Source of the DNA: Nonomuraea rhodomycinica
Lineage (GTDB): Bacteria > Actinomycetota > Actinomycetes > Streptosporangiales > Streptosporangiaceae
Length of the DNA: 64,000 nucleotides
Assembly (NCBI RefSeq): GCF_013363995.1
Contig: NZ_JABWGO010000001.1
Location: forward strand, 1,869,222-1,933,221
Direction: 5' to 3'
Shown here piece after piece: positions 33,613 to 40,644 of this stretch. The notes beneath the pieces were generated by a model. It searched no databases and was not told the DNA's origin. It saw nothing but the letters and a program-made list of their open reading frames with translations. Every line of letters starts with the position of its first letter. The stretch's first letter is position 1. The position numbers and the translations under genes are program-made.

Positions 33613-34365
33613 TCAGCCGTCCCGGCGCTGGGTCGCGAGCCACTCGTCGAACGTGGTGGGCGCGATGTGGGCGTCCTCTCCCGGCAGCAGCACGTTGCCC
33701 GCCATCGCCTCACCGAACAGCCCCGACCAGGTCGGCACCAGCTTCACCGCGCGTCCGAGCGCCTGGTGGGTGCGCCGGGCCATGTCCACGAGGTCCTGCG
33801 TCTCCGGCCCGGCCACGTCGGCGTACCGGCCCCGGGGCTCGCCCGTCGCGATCCCCGCGAGGACGCCGGCCACGTCGGCGGGCGCGATCGGCTGCACGAG
33901 CAGCGGCGCGATGGTGGCGACGCCGTCCCGCTCGGTCCAGCTCGCCACCATCGCGGCGAAGTCGTGGAACTGCGTGGCCGGGACGATCGTCCACGGCACC
34001 GGCCCCTCGGCCACCAGGCGCTCCTGCTCCCGCTTGCCGGCGTAGTGGGCGTTGCCCTCGACCTTGTGGACGCCGACGATCGAGAGCAGCACGTGGTGGC
34101 GGATCCCGGCCCGCTCCTCGGCGGCGAGCAGGTTGCGCGTGGTAGCGCCGAAGTAGGCCACGGTCTCGGCCACGTCGGACGCCGGCCCGTTGGTGACGTC
34201 GATCACCGCCTCGACGCCGGCGAGGGCGTCGTCGAGCCCCGCGCCGGTCACCAGGTCCACGCCGAGGGAGCGGCTGACGCGCACGACCTCGTGGCCCTCC
34301 GCTTCGAGGGCGGCGACGGTCAGGGCACCGATGTTGCCGGTCGCGCCGGCGACTGCGATCCGCAT
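33613..34365 (-). CDS. NAD(P)-binding (NmrA/SDR-type) oxidoreductase
   Basis: The protein has 250 residues. MRIAVAGATGNIGALTVAALEAEGHEVVRVSRS is an atypical short-chain dehydrogenase nucleotide-binding start (GATGNIG). GNAHYAGKREQERLVAEG carries the YxxxK-like pair. The remainder matches quinone-reductase or NmrA-like proteins, which reduce quinones or sense the NADP redox state. The ATG is preceded by AGAGGAGAG. It diverges from an Rrf2-type regulator with a palindrome in the 78-nt gap, so redox- or NO-responsive control is likely. Confidence 0.85.
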   Translation of the reverse strand: MRIAVAGATGNIGALTVAALEAEGHEVVRVSRSLGVDLVTGAGLDDALAGVEAVIDVTNGPASDVAETVAYFGATTRNLLAAEERAGIRHHVLLSIVGVHKVEGNAHYAGKREQERLVAEGPVPWTIVPATQFHDFAAMVASWTERDGVATIAPLLVQPIAPADVAGVLAGIATGEPRGRYADVAGPETQDLVDMARRTHQALGRAVKLVPTWSGLFGEAMAGNVLLPGEDAHIAPTTFDEWLATQRRDG

Positions 34366-34403
34366 GATGATCTCTCCTCTGGTCTCGACCTGGAAGCTAT
34401 CAC

Positions 34404-34418
34404 GGACTAAATAGGTCC
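34404..34418. promoter_or_regulatory. Candidate Rrf2 operator
   Basis: GGAC-TAAATAG-GTCC lies between the divergent NAD(P)-binding and Rrf2 genes. Short GC arms around an AT-rich centre are usual for Rrf2-family sites. Confidence 0.5.
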
Positions 34419-34443
34419 ACAATGTCTCCGATATGCTGGGGGC

Positions 34444-34956
34444 GTGAAACTGCCTGTGAGCACGGAGTGGGTGCTGCACTGCGCCACGACCCTGGCGCAG
34501 CTCGAACCGGGGGCCACCGCGTCGACGGCGCAGCTCGCGCTGTACTACGACCTTCCGGCGCCCTATCTCGCCAAGCAGTTGCAGGCCCTGGTCAAGGCGG
34601 GGGTGCTGGCCGCGACGACGGGCCCGCGCGGCGGGTTCAGGCTCGCCCGGGCGGCTTCCGACATCACGCTCCTGGACATCGTCGAGGCCGTGGACGGCAC
34701 GTCGTCGCCGTACGAGTGCCGGGAGATCCGCCAGCGCGGACGGGGGGCGCTGCCGCCCGAGGACTGCCGGCGCACCTGCGTCCTCGCCGAGAAGATGGCC
34801 GACGCGCACGCCGCGTGGCGGGCCAGCCTGGCCGGGGTGTCGCTGGACGACGTCCTCGCCGCGATCCCCCCGTCGGCGCCGGCCCGCACCCGCGCGCGCC
34901 TCACCGGCACCGGCACGGGCCCTGGCACCGGCACCGGCACCGGCACCGGGTCATAA
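34444..34956 (+). CDS. Rrf2-family transcriptional regulator with Gly-Thr repeat tail
   Basis: The protein has 170 residues. The winged helix (TAQLALYYDLPAPYLAKQLQALVKAGVLAATTGPRGGFRLAR) carries the Rrf2 signature GPRGGFRLA. Three Cys downstream (YECREI and EDCRRTC) match the spacing used for Fe-S or NO/redox sensing in IscR/NsrR relatives. The C-terminus ends in an expanded Gly-Thr tract, GTGTGPGTGTGTGTGS, encoded by a GGCACC hexanucleotide microsatellite and not expected in the family. It is divergent from the NAD(P)-binding protein, its probable target. Confidence 0.88.
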   Translation: MKLPVSTEWVLHCATTLAQLEPGATASTAQLALYYDLPAPYLAKQLQALVKAGVLAATTGPRGGFRLARAASDITLLDIVEAVDGTSSPYECREIRQRGRGALPPEDCRRTCVLAEKMADAHAAWRASLAGVSLDDVLAAIPPSAPARTRARLTGTGTGPGTGTGTGTGS

Positions 34957-34961
34957 GCGCC

Positions 34962-35306
34962 TCAGCCGTCGGTCAGGCGCGCCTCCAGTTCCTCCAGGTC
35001 GCGGACGAACCAGACGTGCCGCCCCCGCTCGGACTCGCGCACCCAGTCGCGGAACGCGGTGCTGGCGGCGACGTGCCGCGAGACGTCGCCCACGATCGCG
35101 AGGCCGACCCGGTAGTTGGCGAACTTCTGCGCGATCTCGCCGGCCACGCCGGTGCGCAGGCTGAAGAAGTCGTCGTGCAGGCGCTCGACGGGCATCGCGA
35201 CCCAGCGGGCGCCACCCCAGGCGGCCTCGCCGAGGACGTCCATCAGATCGGAGGTGTCACGCAGGGGCGTCCCGCCGGGGGCGCAGAGGAAGACGTCGTC
35301 ACGCAT
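34962..35306 (-). CDS. DUF4180 domain protein
   Basis: The protein has 114 residues: MRDDVFLCAPGGTPLRDTSDLMDVLGEAAWGGARWVAMPVERL, then FFSLRTGVAGEIAQKFANYRVGLAIVGDV and a final DWVRESERGRHVWFVRDLEELEARL. This is the standard order of DUF4180 proteins, whose function is unknown. The ATG at 35306 has GGAGG seven bases upstream, whereas the in-frame ATG at 35327 does not. A separate 11-codon frame (MSNDILEARDA) starts at 35334 behind GGAAGG and ends 8 nt inside this gene. It could be a leader peptide, or the original N-terminus separated by a frameshift. Confidence 0.8.
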   Translation of the reverse strand: MRDDVFLCAPGGTPLRDTSDLMDVLGEAAWGGARWVAMPVERLHDDFFSLRTGVAGEIAQKFANYRVGLAIVGDVSRHVAASTAFRDWVRESERGRHVWFVRDLEELEARLTDG

Positions 35307-35485
35307 CGCGGGCCTCCAGGATGTCATTGCTCATGGTTCAACCTTCCCTTTCATTCCCCATCATGCAGCAAAAAGGGATGTTCAAGGGATTTAAGGGAGT
35401 GGCCGATCGCGCATCGCGGGCGTTTACGGCGGTTTTAGGCAGTTCCCTGCAGCGTTGTCGTCTGTACACCTATCGGGAGGAACAG

Positions 35486-36235
35486 ATGAGCTCTGAGCCG
35501 GACGGATTCAGCCCCGCCGAGACACTGGCCGGCGAGCCACCGAGGCGCCGCGTGCCGCGCTCCCTGCTGCTCGCCGCCGCCACCGCGCTCGTCGCGGTGA
35601 GCGGCGCCGGCGTGGCCACCGCGGCGGCGCTCTCCCCCACGCCGCCACCGCCTCCCTCGGCCACCGCGACCCCGACCGCGAGCCCGTCCGCCACCCCGTC
35701 CGACCAGGGGCCCGGACAGGGCCGGCGCTGGGGTCACCGGATGGGATTCGGCGGCCCCGCCCTGCACGGCGAGTTCGTGGTGCCCGACGGCGAGGGCACG
35801 TACACGACCGTCGCCACCCAGTACGGCGACGTCACGGCGGTCGACCAGGACTCGGTCACGGTCAAGAGCGAGGACGGCTACACCAAGGAGTACACCGTCG
35901 ACGCCGACACCCGGGTCAACCGCGACGAGGGCATCGCGTCGGTGAAGACCGGGGCGAAGGTGATGGTCATCGCCAAGGTGGACGGCGAGACGGCCACCGC
36001 CGTGGCGGTGCGTGACGTGTCCCTGCGCGACGGGCAGGACCGGCACGGCCGGCCGTTCCCCGACGGCCGGGGCGGCCGATGGCACGACGGCGGCCACCAG
36101 TGGCCCGGCGAGCCGCCGACCTCCTCACCGGCCCCCAGTTCCCCGCCGACCTCCTCGCCGGCCCCCAGTTCCCCGCCGTCGACGAGCACGCCGCCCAGCG
36201 CCGAACCGAGCGCCTCCCCCACCGCCACCTCCTGA
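35486..36235 (+). CDS. Membrane-anchored DUF5666-like protein with Pro/Ser-rich ends
   Basis: The protein has 249 residues behind an excellent GGGAGGA site. A cytoplasmic ~25-residue N-terminus with PRRRVPR leads into one membrane helix (SLLLAAATALVAVSGAGVATAAAL) and a Pro/Ser/Thr/Ala linker. A compact beta domain follows (YGDVTAVDQDSVTVKSEDGYTKEYTVDADTRVNRDEGIASVKTGAKVMVIAKVDG) in the style of DUF5666. A second linker with repeated PPTSSPAPSS units ends the protein. It probably sits on the outer face of the membrane. The sequence suggests binding or sensing but does not show catalysis. A strong hairpin follows about 100 nt after the stop. Confidence 0.75.
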   Translation: MSSEPDGFSPAETLAGEPPRRRVPRSLLLAAATALVAVSGAGVATAAALSPTPPPPPSATATPTASPSATPSDQGPGQGRRWGHRMGFGGPALHGEFVVPDGEGTYTTVATQYGDVTAVDQDSVTVKSEDGYTKEYTVDADTRVNRDEGIASVKTGAKVMVIAKVDGETATAVAVRDVSLRDGQDRHGRPFPDGRGGRWHDGGHQWPGEPPTSSPAPSSPPTSSPAPSSPPSTSTPPSAEPSASPTATS

Positions 36236-36576
36236 GCACGACGGCACGGCCGGTCCCGACCGCCCCATCGCGGCCACTCCCGTCGGCCGTCTCCCGGCCG
36301 CTTCCCACGGCCACTTTCTGACGGCCGGGACGGGCTTCACGACCCATGCCGCCCGGCGCGGCATGGGTCGCGGCGTTTCACCAGTTCGGCGCCCCCGGAG
36401 GCCCTCCCACCACCCGCACCGCTGGATCGCTCCAGGCCCCACCCGGCACCGGGACCGCGGGCCGGGACCCGCGGCGGGGTTTCAGCGTTCCGGTTGACAA
36501 CGTCGCGTGATCCTCGCTTTGCTTATAGCCGGAATTCCATTCCGCATTATGGAATATGACGTGATAGAAAGGTGAC
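36236..36576 (+). other. Intergenic gap of 341 nt: terminator, then GH114 upstream region
   Basis: No credible gene is present. It holds a 13-bp perfect stem-loop in its first third, a TTGACA hexamer at 36494 without a well-spaced -10, and an ATTCC-N7-GGAAT repeat about 30 nt before the GH114 start. These last features are weak promoter or operator candidates. Confidence 0.5.
36340..36370. terminator. Strong stem-loop terminator
   Basis: CGACCCATGCCGC and GCGGCATGGGTCG form a perfect 13-bp stem with a CCGGC loop, about 100 nt downstream of the DUF5666-like gene. There is no U-tract, as is common in actinobacterial terminators. Confidence 0.75.
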
Positions 36577-37569
36577 GTGGTGGTCAGCCTCCGCACGTTC
36601 TTAACCCGGTTCACCGCGGTCACGGCCCTCGTGCCGGCCGCCGCGCTCGGTCTCCAGGCCCCGTCCCAGGCCGCGAGCGCCACCGCCCCGACGGCCAGGG
36701 TGACGCCCACGTCGGCGACGGCGGGCATCTGGCGGCCACCGGTGGACAGCCGCTGGCAGTACCAGCTCCAGGGCAGCAAGACCTACGCCTCGACCGGCGG
36801 CGTCAACGTCGACATCTGCGGGGTGCCCCAGGGCGGCGGGGCGTGCGTGCGGCCGAGCGTCTTCGACATCGACCTGTACGCCGCCGAGGAGGTCGCCGGC
36901 AACAACACGACGCTCAACACGGCGGCCGTCAAGGCGATCCACGCCAAGGGCGCCAAGGCGATCTGCTACGTCGACGCCGGCTCGATCGAGGAGTTCCGGC
37001 CCGACTACCAGAAGTTCGTCGACTGGCACAACGCGCACGGCAAGTCGCTGCTGGGCAAGCCGTTCAGCGAGGAGTTCCCCAACGAGCGCTGGGCGAACAT
37101 CAACAACGACAAGGGCCAGCGGGACTTCCTGCTGCAGATGATGGCGGCCCGCGTCGACAAGTGCGCGCAGGCGGGCTTCGACGGCGTCGAGTTCGACGTG
37201 GTCAACGCCCACGAGGAGGGCAAGTCCGTCACCGGCTGGACCGTCAGCCCCGCGACCCAGCTCACCTACAACAGGGCGCTGGCCGCCATCGCCCACGGCA
37301 AGGGCCTGTCCGTGGCGCTGAAGAACGACCTCAGCCAGGCCGAGGAGCTCGTGTCCTCCTTCGACTACGCCGTCAACGAGGAGTGCTTCCAGTTCGACGA
37401 GTGCTCCGAGCTGAACGTCTTCGTCAAGGCCGGCAAGCCCGTCTTCCACGTCGAGTACGCGACGGCGCCGTCGAGCTTCTGCGCCAAGTCCAGGACGCTG
37501 AAGTTCAACTCGCTCAAGAAGCCCGAGGACTACTCCCTGTACGACAAGCCGTACGCGCCCTGCAGGTGA
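36577..37569 (+). CDS. Secreted GH114 endo-alpha-1,4-polygalactosaminidase-like glycosidase
   Basis: The protein has 330 residues from a GTG preceded by GAAAGGTG. A Sec signal (LTRFTAVTALVPAAALGLQAPSQA) and short linker precede a TIM-barrel typical of GH114. Landmarks are WQYQLQGS, VFDIDLYAAEE, AICYVDAGSIEEFRPDYQKFVDWH, NNDKGQRDFLLQMMAARVDKCAQAGFDGVEFDVVNA (acidic barrel-end residues) and LSVALKNDLSQAEELVSSFDYAVNEECFQ. Paired Cys support an extracellular fold. The family attacks galactosamine-rich exopolysaccharides of microbial and fungal cell surfaces, so a role in degrading competitor or own matrix is plausible. Confidence 0.9.
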   Translation: MVVSLRTFLTRFTAVTALVPAAALGLQAPSQAASATAPTARVTPTSATAGIWRPPVDSRWQYQLQGSKTYASTGGVNVDICGVPQGGGACVRPSVFDIDLYAAEEVAGNNTTLNTAAVKAIHAKGAKAICYVDAGSIEEFRPDYQKFVDWHNAHGKSLLGKPFSEEFPNERWANINNDKGQRDFLLQMMAARVDKCAQAGFDGVEFDVVNAHEEGKSVTGWTVSPATQLTYNRALAAIAHGKGLSVALKNDLSQAEELVSSFDYAVNEECFQFDECSELNVFVKAGKPVFHVEYATAPSSFCAKSRTLKFNSLKKPEDYSLYDKPYAPCR

Positions 37570-37577
37570 GCCGGCAT

Positions 37578-37614
37578 CCGGTACGCGCTTCCGCCCCAAG
37601 GAGGCGCGTACCGG
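37578..37614. terminator. Bidirectional stem-loop terminator
   Basis: CCGGTACGCGC pairs perfectly over 11 bp with GCGCGTACCGG, between the converging GH114 and amidohydrolase genes. Confidence 0.75.
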
Positions 37615-37623
37615 CCCTGGCCG

Positions 37624-38676
37624 TCAGGCCAGCCTCGGCACCAGCGCGAGCGCGTTGGCGGCGTAGACGCGTTCCAGGACGTGGTCCGGCAGGTCGAGGC
37701 CGGAGATCGTCCAGCGGCCCATCGGCGGCGGGTCGTCCAGGGAGTGCGCGAACGCCTCGTCGTCGGTCTCCATGAACCGGAAGTGGATGCGGTAGACGTC
37801 CGGGTAGGGCGGGATCTCGTCGGTGCCGAACAGCACCCGGCCGGGGTGGCGGAGCATGAGGGCGCGCGTGGCCCGGGGCTGGCGTCCCAGCTCGGCGACG
37901 CGGGCCCCGATGTCGATGTGGAAGTTCGGGTACGTGTCGAGCATCCGGCTCGCGAAGCCCAGGTTCTCCGGCCAGCAGCCCGCGTGGACACCGATCACCG
38001 TGGTGGCCGGGTGCCGGGCGACCATCGCCTCCATGGCCTCCATCAGCCGCTCGAACGGCGGGAACCCGGGCCCGGAGAAGTTCCAGTCGGGCCGGGCGGC
38101 GAGGAGTTCGAGGCGTTCGTTGCGCTCGTCGGCCGGCTGGAAGAAGGCGACCGGGTCGGCGGTGTGCAGGGCGATCGGGACGCCGGCCGCGCCGGCGGCC
38201 GCCCACAGCGGGTCGAGCCGCGGGTCGTCGAGCATGACGAGCTCGCCGCGGTGGTCGCGGACCCGCAGGCCCACGTCCTTCCACACCTTCAGCCCGGCGG
38301 CGCCCTCGGCCACGGACCGGGTGAGCTGGGCGGCCAGCCGCTCGCCGAAGCCGGGCTCGGCCGTCCGCGTCCAGTCGACGTGGCAGAAGGTGGCGAAGCG
38401 GCCGGGGTGGGCGGCGTCGTAGCGCTCGATGTTCTCGGCCAGCTCCCGGCCCCAGCGGCCGTCGAGGTTGACCATGCCGCGCAGGTTCAGCTCGTCCATG
38501 AGGCCGACGAGGGCCGGGACGTCCTCGACCATCCAGCCGCCGTCCTCGGTCAGCCAGCGGCCGAGGTGGGTGTGGGCGTCCACGGCGGGCACGCGGGCGC
38601 GCTCGACCTCGTGGACCGGGACCCGCAGCTGCGACACCGGACGGTAGCGGGAGAGGGGCACGTCCGCGTCACCCAT
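37624..38676 (-). CDS. Amidohydrolase-family metal-dependent hydrolase
   Basis: The protein has 350 residues with the amidohydrolase-2 TIM-barrel plan. The metal motif DAHTHLG is near residue 33, KVWKDVGLRVRD is around the barrel Lys/metal region, ALHTADP and GVHAGCWPENLGFASRMLD supply His ligands, and FGTDEIPP supplies the late Asp. Such enzymes hydrolyse or decarboxylate small ring or ester substrates; a 2-pyrone-4,6-dicarboxylate- or lactone-hydrolase-like role is possible. It lies 119 nt downstream of the GH43 gene on the same strand, which hints at sugar-lactone or glycoside-related use, but nothing proves it. Confidence 0.8.
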   Translation of the reverse strand: MGDADVPLSRYRPVSQLRVPVHEVERARVPAVDAHTHLGRWLTEDGGWMVEDVPALVGLMDELNLRGMVNLDGRWGRELAENIERYDAAHPGRFATFCHVDWTRTAEPGFGERLAAQLTRSVAEGAAGLKVWKDVGLRVRDHRGELVMLDDPRLDPLWAAAGAAGVPIALHTADPVAFFQPADERNERLELLAARPDWNFSGPGFPPFERLMEAMEAMVARHPATTVIGVHAGCWPENLGFASRMLDTYPNFHIDIGARVAELGRQPRATRALMLRHPGRVLFGTDEIPPYPDVYRIHFRFMETDDEAFAHSLDDPPPMGRWTISGLDLPDHVLERVYAANALALVPRLA

Positions 38677-38795
38677 GCCTGAAGGCTCCGTTCCGACATA
38701 CAGAATGATGTTCCGGTGTACCGACAGCAGATCATCGGGGACGAGAGCGTGTCAAGAGTGCCGCCCCCTGAGCGTCTGGGCGGACACCCTCCGGG

Positions 38796-40436
38796 TCAGG
38801 CTCCCGTCGCCTCGTACGTGAACCAGTCGAAGCTCGCGCTGCCCCGCGTGACGTACATGCCGATGACCCGCCCGGTGAAACCGGCGGCGACCTCGGTGGA
38901 CAGGTAGCGGCCGTCCAGCTCGGCCAGCGGCGGGCCGCCGACCGAGAAGACGATCATGTCGGGGCCCCAGTCGCCCACGCCGGCGGGCTCCCCGGCCGGC
39001 CCGGCGGCCGGGCCGACGACGGAGGGCGGGCCGACGACGGAGGGCGGGCCGACGACGGAGGGCGGGCCGACGACGGAGGGCGGGCCGACGACGGAGGGCG
39101 GGCCGACGACGGAGGGCGGGCCGACGACGGAGGGCGGGCCGACGACGGAGGGCGGGAGCACGTCGCGGGTGCGCGTCTCGACGGTGAGCGTGAGCGGGCC
39201 GGGCGGCACCGCCCGCTCGGCCACGCACTGGCGCAGCGGGCCGATGCGGGCGATCACCCGCGCCAGGCCGCCGCCCACCTCCAGGTCGTAGTGGTGCGCC
39301 TCGTCCATCCGCACGGACAGCCCGGCCGTGGCCGAGCCCGGGTCGAGCAGGGCGGTGACGCGGCAGTCGTGGTGCTGCTGGCGGCGGCCGACGAAGGTGT
39401 GCCCCGGCCGGTCGAGGGTGGGCCCGGTGGCGTGCAGCGTGAGCCGGCCGCCGCCCAGCGACCAGGAGCCGTCCGGGCGGGCGCGCGGCGAGATCCAGTG
39501 CGGGGCCAGGCGGTCGGCGTCGAAGTCGTCACGGGCCGGCTCGGCGGGGAGCGGGTGCCACGCGGCGGGCGCGGGATGGCGCTCCTCGACCGGCCCGGCG
39601 ACCGGCCAGCCGTCCGCCCACTCCACCGGCACGAGGAACGTCTCCCGGCCCAGCACCTGGAACTCCGGCGTGTGGCCGCGCGGGCGGGTGCCGAGGAGCG
39701 TCATCCACCAGGTGCCGTCGGCGGCCTGGACCAGGTCGGCGTGGCCGGTGCTCTGGATCGGCCGGTCGGTGCCGCGGTGCGTGAGGATCGGGTTGGCCGG
39801 GCCCGGCTCGAACGGGCCGCGCGGCGATCGGGACCGGGCGATCGAGACGGCGTGGCCGCGTTCGGTGCCGCCCTCCGACAGCAGCAGGTACCACCAGCCG
39901 TCCACCCGGTACAGGTGCGGCGCCTCCGGATACTTGCCGCCCGTGCCCGACCACACCTCGTACGGGCCCTCCAGCACCTTGCCGGCCACGGGGTCGATCC
40001 GCGCGACCTTGACGCCGGAGAAGGCGCACCAGCACGAGCCGTCCTCGTCCCAGGCGAGGTCGGGGTCGATGCCGGGCAGATCGATCCAGACGGGGTCGGA
40101 CCACGGGCCCTCGGGGCGCTCGCTCGTGACGAGGAGGGTGCCCCCGCCGCCCACGATCGTGGTGATCAGGTGGAAGACGCCGTCGTGGTGGCGGATCGTC
40201 GGCGCGTAGACGCCGCCGGAGGCGGGCAGCCCCGGGGGCAGGCGCAGTTGCGACGGCCGGTCCAGGACGTTGCCGATCTGCCGCCAGTGCACCAGGTCGC
40301 GGCTGTGGAAGATCGGCACGCCGGGGAAGTACTCGAAGCTGGAGCAGACGAGGTAGTGATCGTCGCCCACCCGGCACACGCTCGGGTCGGGGTGGAAGCC
40401 GGGCACCACCGGGTTGCCGTACGTCCGCGCCGTCAT
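38796..40436 (-). CDS. GH43-family beta-xylosidase/arabinofuranosidase with hexapeptide repeat insertion
   Basis: The protein has 546 residues. It opens YGNPVVPGFHPDPSVCRVGDDHYLV, where the Asp of HPDPS is the general base. GIDPDLAWDEDGS carries the pKa-modulating Asp and KYPEAPHLYRVDGWWYLL the general-acid Glu of the five-bladed GH43 propeller. A C-terminal beta-sandwich (RLTLHATGP...HHYDLEVGGG...FDWFTYEATGA) is as in XynB-type xylosidases. There is no signal peptide, so it likely acts on imported oligosaccharides. Inside the C-terminal domain eight copies of PPSVVG interrupt the sequence. The ATG has GAGAGGA upstream. CCGAAA-AC-TTTCGG, 12 nt before the start, is a likely LacI-type operator. 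Confidence 0.88.
   Translation of the reverse strand: MTARTYGNPVVPGFHPDPSVCRVGDDHYLVCSSFEYFPGVPIFHSRDLVHWRQIGNVLDRPSQLRLPPGLPASGGVYAPTIRHHDGVFHLITTIVGGGGTLLVTSERPEGPWSDPVWIDLPGIDPDLAWDEDGSCWCAFSGVKVARIDPVAGKVLEGPYEVWSGTGGKYPEAPHLYRVDGWWYLLLSEGGTERGHAVSIARSRSPRGPFEPGPANPILTHRGTDRPIQSTGHADLVQAADGTWWMTLLGTRPRGHTPEFQVLGRETFLVPVEWADGWPVAGPVEERHPAPAAWHPLPAEPARDDFDADRLAPHWISPRARPDGSWSLGGGRLTLHATGPTLDRPGHTFVGRRQQHHDCRVTALLDPGSATAGLSVRMDEAHHYDLEVGGGLARVIARIGPLRQCVAERAVPPGPLTLTVETRTRDVLPPSVVGPPSVVGPPSVVGPPSVVGPPSVVGPPSVVGPPSVVGPPSVVGPAAGPAGEPAGVGDWGPDMIVFSVGGPPLAELDGRYLSTEVAAGFTGRVIGMYVTRGSASFDWFTYEATGA
39013..39156. repeat. Eight perfect 18-bp tandem repeats inside the GH43 gene
   Basis: The unit CCGACGACGGAGGGCGGG is repeated eight times without a mismatch (144 bp). 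On the coding strand it encodes PPSVVG eight times. Perfect identity means the array is young or continually homogenised, as in variable-number repeats; any unit gain or loss stays in frame. Confidence 0.97.
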
Positions 40437-40447
40437 GGGGTCCTCTC

Positions 40448-40461
40448 CCGAAAACTTTCGG
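40448..40461. promoter_or_regulatory. LacI-type operator candidate upstream of GH43
   Basis: CCGAAA-AC-TTTCGG is a 6-2-6 inverted repeat 12 nt upstream of the GH43 start codon. A related GAAACTTTC core within GGCGG-N10-CCGCC occurs about 100 nt further upstream (40552-40571), suggesting paired sites. Confidence 0.5.
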
Positions 40462-40644
40462 CCGGGAAGCCGATCACCAAGCCGGGACTCTAGGCGGAGG
40501 CCCGCGGACCCGTCAACGACGTGCTCCGGAAAGGGCCCTGAGCGGATGACCGGCGGCCGAAACTTTCCGCCGGGCGCCGACGACCACGCCGCGTCCGGCA
40601 TGAGCTTCTCGGCCCGCGCCGGAGAACCCGCCCGGCGGGGCCGG

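Noticed and set aside
36494..36528. TTGACA...TTATAG as a sigma-70-like promoter for GH114
   Set aside because: The spacing is 23 bases, too long; no better -10 at 16-18 bases.
39013..39156. 18-bp perfect repeats considered as a CRISPR-like array
   Set aside because: There are no spacers between units, the length is a multiple of three, and the repeats translate cleanly as PPSVVG inside a GH43 gene.
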